A stretch of DNA of 64,000 nucleotides from Sphagnum compactum (lineage: Eukaryota > Bryophyta > Sphagnopsida > Sphagnales), in the NCBI GenBank assembly GCA_965153455.1, contig OZ234495.1, forward strand, positions 14,132,875 through 14,196,874, given 5' to 3'. Positions 59,993-64,000 of the stretch are shown here, one piece after another. The position numbers and the translations under genes were made by a program. The first letter of the stretch is position 1; each line of letters begins with the position of its first letter. Below the pieces are notes generated by a model that saw only the letters and a list, made by a program, of their open reading frames with translations, was not told where the DNA came from and did no database searches.

Positions 59993-60790
59993 CAGTGTTG
60001 GGTGGGTATCATATTTTTTTTGGATACCTTTTTAATTCGGTTTTCACAAGATTAGATTACAAAAGGTTTCAGTTCTCACTTTTTTTATTAAAAAAAGTTA
60101 GACACCAAGTCAGGGTATCAATATTTTTACTGAAATTTAGCTACCGATTCTCATAAATTTGACAATAGTCAGTTATCATTTGACGATTCTCATAAACCAA
60201 TTATTACTTTTTTTCAAATAAAAAATAAAATAAAAATTACAAAAATATACGTTTAAAATAAAAATCATAATTATTCGTAAAGTAAGGAATACACAGCACC
60301 TGAACCTGAGTTTGGTCATATATGGGATGAGAATAAAAAAAAACACTTGCAAAAAGAGTACATTAGCATCAATGGGAGTTGAAACTCACAAAACTGAGTT
60401 TCATCCTGTCTTGCCCTTTTCCTGAGCGCCTCCACTGCTGCTACATATATTTTTCACTGCTCTTACTCTTAGCAGTACAACTACTGTAATTAGTTGGAAC
60501 CTTGTGCATTAATCTTCGAACTTGTGCATCGAATGCATAACCTTGTTTAATGGTTGTGCATTAAACCTTGTACACTGTCTCTTGAGAAACTAACCCGGGT
60601 AAGAAGTTTTATGTCACCCGGATTTCAATATATATATATATATATATCTACCGGTTCTCATTCATCCAGTTCCTACACAAGTAAGAACCAATGATCGGGT
60701 TTCAGTCGAGATATGATTAGGGTTTTATGAACATAACTGATTGATAACCGAATAATACCCCAAAGCATTTTTGATACCTGCCTAACACTG
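59993..60790. mobile_element. hAT-like non-autonomous element, 798 bp
   Basis: CAGTGTTGGGTGGGTATCA at the left and the complement of CAGTGTTAGGCAGGTATCA at the right are 17/19 inverted ends of the hAT type. The flanks TACTAAAC (59985-59992) and TACTAAAA (60791-60798) are a 7/8 target duplication. No transposase is encoded. The interior is AT-rich with GGTATC and AACCGG words, and a TA run at 60630-60648. Confidence 0.85.
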
Positions 60791-61079
60791 TACTAAAACC
60801 TTTTTGTGAAATACAATACTTGTGTGGTTACAAGATTATTTTTTCTTTTACATTCCATTGTTTTTTTTAACTTCCTATTTGAACTTTATTCATGGTCATG
60901 ATAAGTAGACAATCATCCTTAAGAGATGAATAGAATTTTGTAAATTGTAGCTAATTCATCAAGGAAATAAATTCAACCATGACTAGCCAAATAATGTCAG
61001 TTTCAAAAAAATTCTTAACCTTTCAAAGAGACATACATGCATGAACTAAAAAAAGGGAGAGAGTTAGTCCCTCTCATGG

Positions 61080-62064
61080 TAGGAAGCTTTTTCACACACA
61101 GCATTTCTAATGTCACTTGCATGCAAATCATGAAATCTAATAGTAATGGGAGGTCTAGAACAAACATCACCTCTCAACACAATCATTTTCTTTATGGCAA
61201 AGTCTAAAACACGTTGAAAAACAATACTAACATGCTGCCTGCAAAATTGAATGTCAAAAGATAAAGATCAATGACCTCCTGATCGTTTATTGTGGAAACG
61301 ATAGGCACACTCCCTGACGAAATGATCCATATCACACCTGAGTGTGCCGTGCACCTCCATGGCCATCGAAATAAAATGATGCCCTTCATGAATCTTTCTA
61401 TACTTGCGGATCTTAGCAATGGTGCTAAGTTCTGTCGCTGCACCTGTTGATCGACTAATGACAATCGAAGCCACCATCTCCCACATCGTGTTACTAACCA
61501 CCACATCAACAATGAAGACTTGGTCCTCTCGAATCATGTAGAGATCGGTTCGTTATGAAATTCCTAATGTAAGGGCGTACCACCATTATCCCCGTATAGC
61601 GTGCCTGTTTTCTTGAGCAAAAGCATACATGACGTTTCGGATGGTGTCATGTGTGGTTATCCGCTGACCTTTAAACGAGCAATGAACGAATTATGTGCCA
61701 AATGTGTCCAACCCATGTCCACATTCACATGTGAGAAAATTAGATGCCAAGGGCTGAATCAAACTGAAATGAAAATGCGATGCTAAGGTGAAAATAAAAT
61801 GTGTGATGTGAAATGAATAGATAGGTGACCTAGCAACCAACCATAGCCTTATCCCTTTGCCCGAACAAGAATGAATGCGAGCTTTGGATGTTAAGGAAAT
61901 GGAGTCATCCTCCAAGATAAACCTAACGGATATGTCATGGTGGATGTCCATCAAAGATGCTTGTAGACCTAAGGCGCTGATAATTGCTAGACTTTCAAAA
62001 GAAGGGTGCATCTCCCTAGCTGCAAGAAGGAGGCCATTTTGCGCTGCATGTAAACATGATTGAA
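61080..62064 (-). pseudogene. C-terminal part of a LINE-like retroelement protein
   Basis: Minus-strand frames carry SCLHAAQNGLLLAAREMHPS, then a zinc-knuckle-like CECGHGLDTFGT with a stop where the His-x3-Cys half should be. After frameshifts come AKIRKYRKIHEGHHFISMAM and FHNKRSGGHWSLSFD. The order and style fit the region after the reverse transcriptase in a plant non-LTR-like family I recall from memory. Several stops show it is dead. Confidence 0.6.
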
Positions 62065-62895
62065 ACATGATGCGCTCCCAAGCTCCTTGGAAGACCCAAG
62101 ATGGGTCCAAGGTAGTAAATTGCGGAAATGTTAGGAGCTCGGGGCACGTCCCAGCTTTCAGCACTTTAAAGGGGTAGAGGGGCGTGCTGAGGCTCTGGGA
62201 TGGGACTAGGAAGAGTGACAAACATTCTAGTTACTCACTCGAATTTGCATCAAACCAACCAACCAGTTGGTTAGAATACTATTTGGAACACCTTTCGTGC
62301 TAAGACAAACCACGGGCGACTTTGGACTCACAAGACTCACCACGGCTCGGATTCGGGGGAAGCCACCACCTTCCCCCATATAGTATTCTCTGCGTCTCTC
62401 CGTGGAACCTACATCCGAATGGCTTTTTGTCCCGGGACTCCCAAGGAGGAGTCCCAAAACTACCAAGGTTTGGACTCTCGCAACTTTGCGAAACTATAAC
62501 TCTTTGCTCAAACATCCGATTAGGATGAGGTCTGAAGCAAAGTTGTAGCTCTCGTTGAAAGCTTTTTAACGATGTGTCGCACTCTTCCTGCACGCATAGA
62601 GGTCGGGTCGATTCTCAACTTTTTGTGGTCGGGAGTCAAATTGCCAATTTGACTCCCTACCTTTTTTTTTGCCATAACTTGTGTTGCAGATGTCCAAATG
62701 GGTCATGCGAGCCCATTTTAGACATCTCTGCTTTAATAGTTTTCCAGTGATTTAAAGAACTCCCCAATGCAAGGTGTTTTGACCCCTGCAATCGTTCTCT
62801 GAAGTTTTGGGAGTCTCGGCAGACTCCCAAGTTCCCATTTCGGGAATGTGAGTCTTCATCCTCACACTCTCTCAAGATTGGGGTTGCGACAAAAC
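62065..62895 (-). mobile_element. Second copy of the GC-rich GGGAGTCCC repeat
   Basis: In inverted orientation this is collinear with the block in the copia element. Shared landmarks are TGTCGCAACCCCA, ATGGGGGAAGGTGGTGGCTT (here ATATGGGGGAAGGTGG), a CGGGAGTCCC-type word, CTCTTCCTAGTCCCATC and AAGGAGCTTGGGAGC. It lacks the internal tandem duplication and the first roughly 80 bases of the other copy. It separates the two halves of a LINE-like pseudogene. Confidence 0.75.
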
Positions 62896-64000
62896 AAGTG
62901 TGGGCCCCCTTCAACTTGAAAAACATACTCTTCCAAAATGGGTCTATCGAAAATACGAAACCTAGAGCAAAAATACGAAGGCATTAGAGCCCAACTCCTT
63001 AAAAAAGTAGATGGGGCACAATCCTCCATAGAGAGAAGGCTTATACCACCAAAGGATATTGGTACTTGAGCTTGATGCCTCGTTAAAGGCCTTGAAAGGA
63101 TTCTCACGATCTTAAACCCATAATGTCCCCACATACCTACGACCAAAAGAGACAAAAAGGAAGAAGAAGGAAGTACAATCCATGTGAGATAAAAAGGTTG
63201 ACGAGCTACACATGAAGACAAAATGCCCAAACCAACCTAAGTGTCTCCCAAGAGAAGAAGATCATCAATATATGCCACGTCCTGAAATAAAGCCTCATCC
63301 AAAAACTATGTGGTAAAGTTTTGAGAACCCACTAACACACCCAAAATGCATAAGCCATTTGTGACCAAAGTGCAGCCCTAAGGAATTTTTATGCTTGGAG
63401 AAATCCCTGATGGACTTCAAAGTTTGCACTTTAACACCTTGATCCTAAGCCCAACTAAGGTTAATTGGGTCGAAAGGTGGTCAATGGCACATGTAATCTC
63501 ACTCATAAGCCCCATGTTGTGGGCATTATTTGTTGAGGATGGAAAGACAGAGTTGGGGGCTCGCATGATGGTCTTTAGAAGAGCTCGATAATGGGCAAAA
63601 GCAAATAAAGGACCTCCAAGGGGGTCACCTTACCTCATGCTTAACAATGATTCAATAAAAGTGACCCCTTCCACATGCTGCCCATGTTATTAGTAAAGAA
63701 AAGAATGAGCACCATAAAACAACTTGTAAAAGGGACAATGTTTGCCAAAGGCCCCTCGACATCACACAACTCTCTAAAAATAGTATCTTGAGAAACACTA
63801 TTAAAAACGTTTTTGAATTGACCTGCATGAGCCCAATCAAGGTGTAGGTCGAAAACAATTCGGATGCCAAAAGGGATGGCTTCATAACCTCAAGGGGTCA
63901 ATACTTCAAACTGATGGGGGATAGGTGTTCCTAAAATAGCCCTTGAAGTTGTAGGACGATGGAACGATTAATAAATTGAAGAAACACCTCGCGTATGACA
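62896..64000 (-). pseudogene. Reverse transcriptase part of a LINE-like element, runs off the window
   Basis: Reading from 64000 leftward on the minus strand, frame pieces encode LGGPLFAFAHYRALLKTIMR, then a degraded FPSS/NN stretch where the YADD-type box is expected. LSTQLTLVGLRIKVLKCKL and GVLVGSQNF follow, then the 122-residue stretch from 63230 (QPFYLTWIVLPSSSFLSLL...). This matches the fingers-palm-thumb order of plant non-LTR-type reverse transcriptases. Stops and shifts are frequent. Confidence 0.65.

Overview
The window is nuclear DNA of a land plant. The evidence is intron-containing protein genes with GT/AG borders, a plant U-box/ARM ubiquitin ligase, a plant-type bZIP factor, a RING-HC protein, and a large load of decayed plant transposons (Ty1/copia, hAT-like, pogo-like, a LINE-like reverse transcriptase, a tRNA-type SINE). 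The intergenic DNA is very AT-rich and the genes sit in islands of higher GC. The mix of elements would suit a large seed-free plant genome such as a fern, but the sequence alone does not prove that, and I name no species.

Layout. 0-7.4 kb is AT-rich and nearly gene-free, apart from an unknown partial reading frame that runs off the left edge. 7.5-17.9 kb is the main gene island. A six-exon bZIP gene on the minus strand (12636 to 9286) and a five-exon RING-HC gene on the plus strand (15778 to 17938) are divergent. The space between them holds a 1.19-kb hAT-like element with an exact 8-bp target duplication. 22-27 kb is a degenerate copia element split by a 1.3-kb GC-rich repeat with an 8/9-bp target duplication. 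30-33 kb is a broken pogo-like transposase split by a 778-bp terminal-inverted-repeat element. 34.9-36.6 kb is a decayed spliced gene of unknown family. 36.6-43.3 kb is AT-rich desert. 43.3-49 kb is a nested satellite region: a MITE, a ~79-80-bp satellite whose units start CCCTAAATGCAATACC, duplicated ~1-kb blocks that differ by exactly two satellite units, and a related ~50-bp array. 49.4-50.9 kb is a three-exon zinc-finger-like gene with intact splicing frame but one nonsense codon. 55.3-56.9 kb is an intronless PUB gene with a duplicated upstream region. 58-64 kb holds a SINE, a second hAT-like element and a LINE-like reverse-transcriptase relic. That relic is interrupted by a second copy of the GC-rich repeat seen inside the copia element.

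The three intact genes are not an operon or pathway. They are a transcription factor and two probable E3 ubiquitin ligases. Most of the window records transposon insertions into other transposons, followed by decay. No clearly new biological system is visible. The most unusual items are the nested satellite region, the GC-rich repeat family, the broken zinc-finger gene and the lost catalytic residues in the copia relic.
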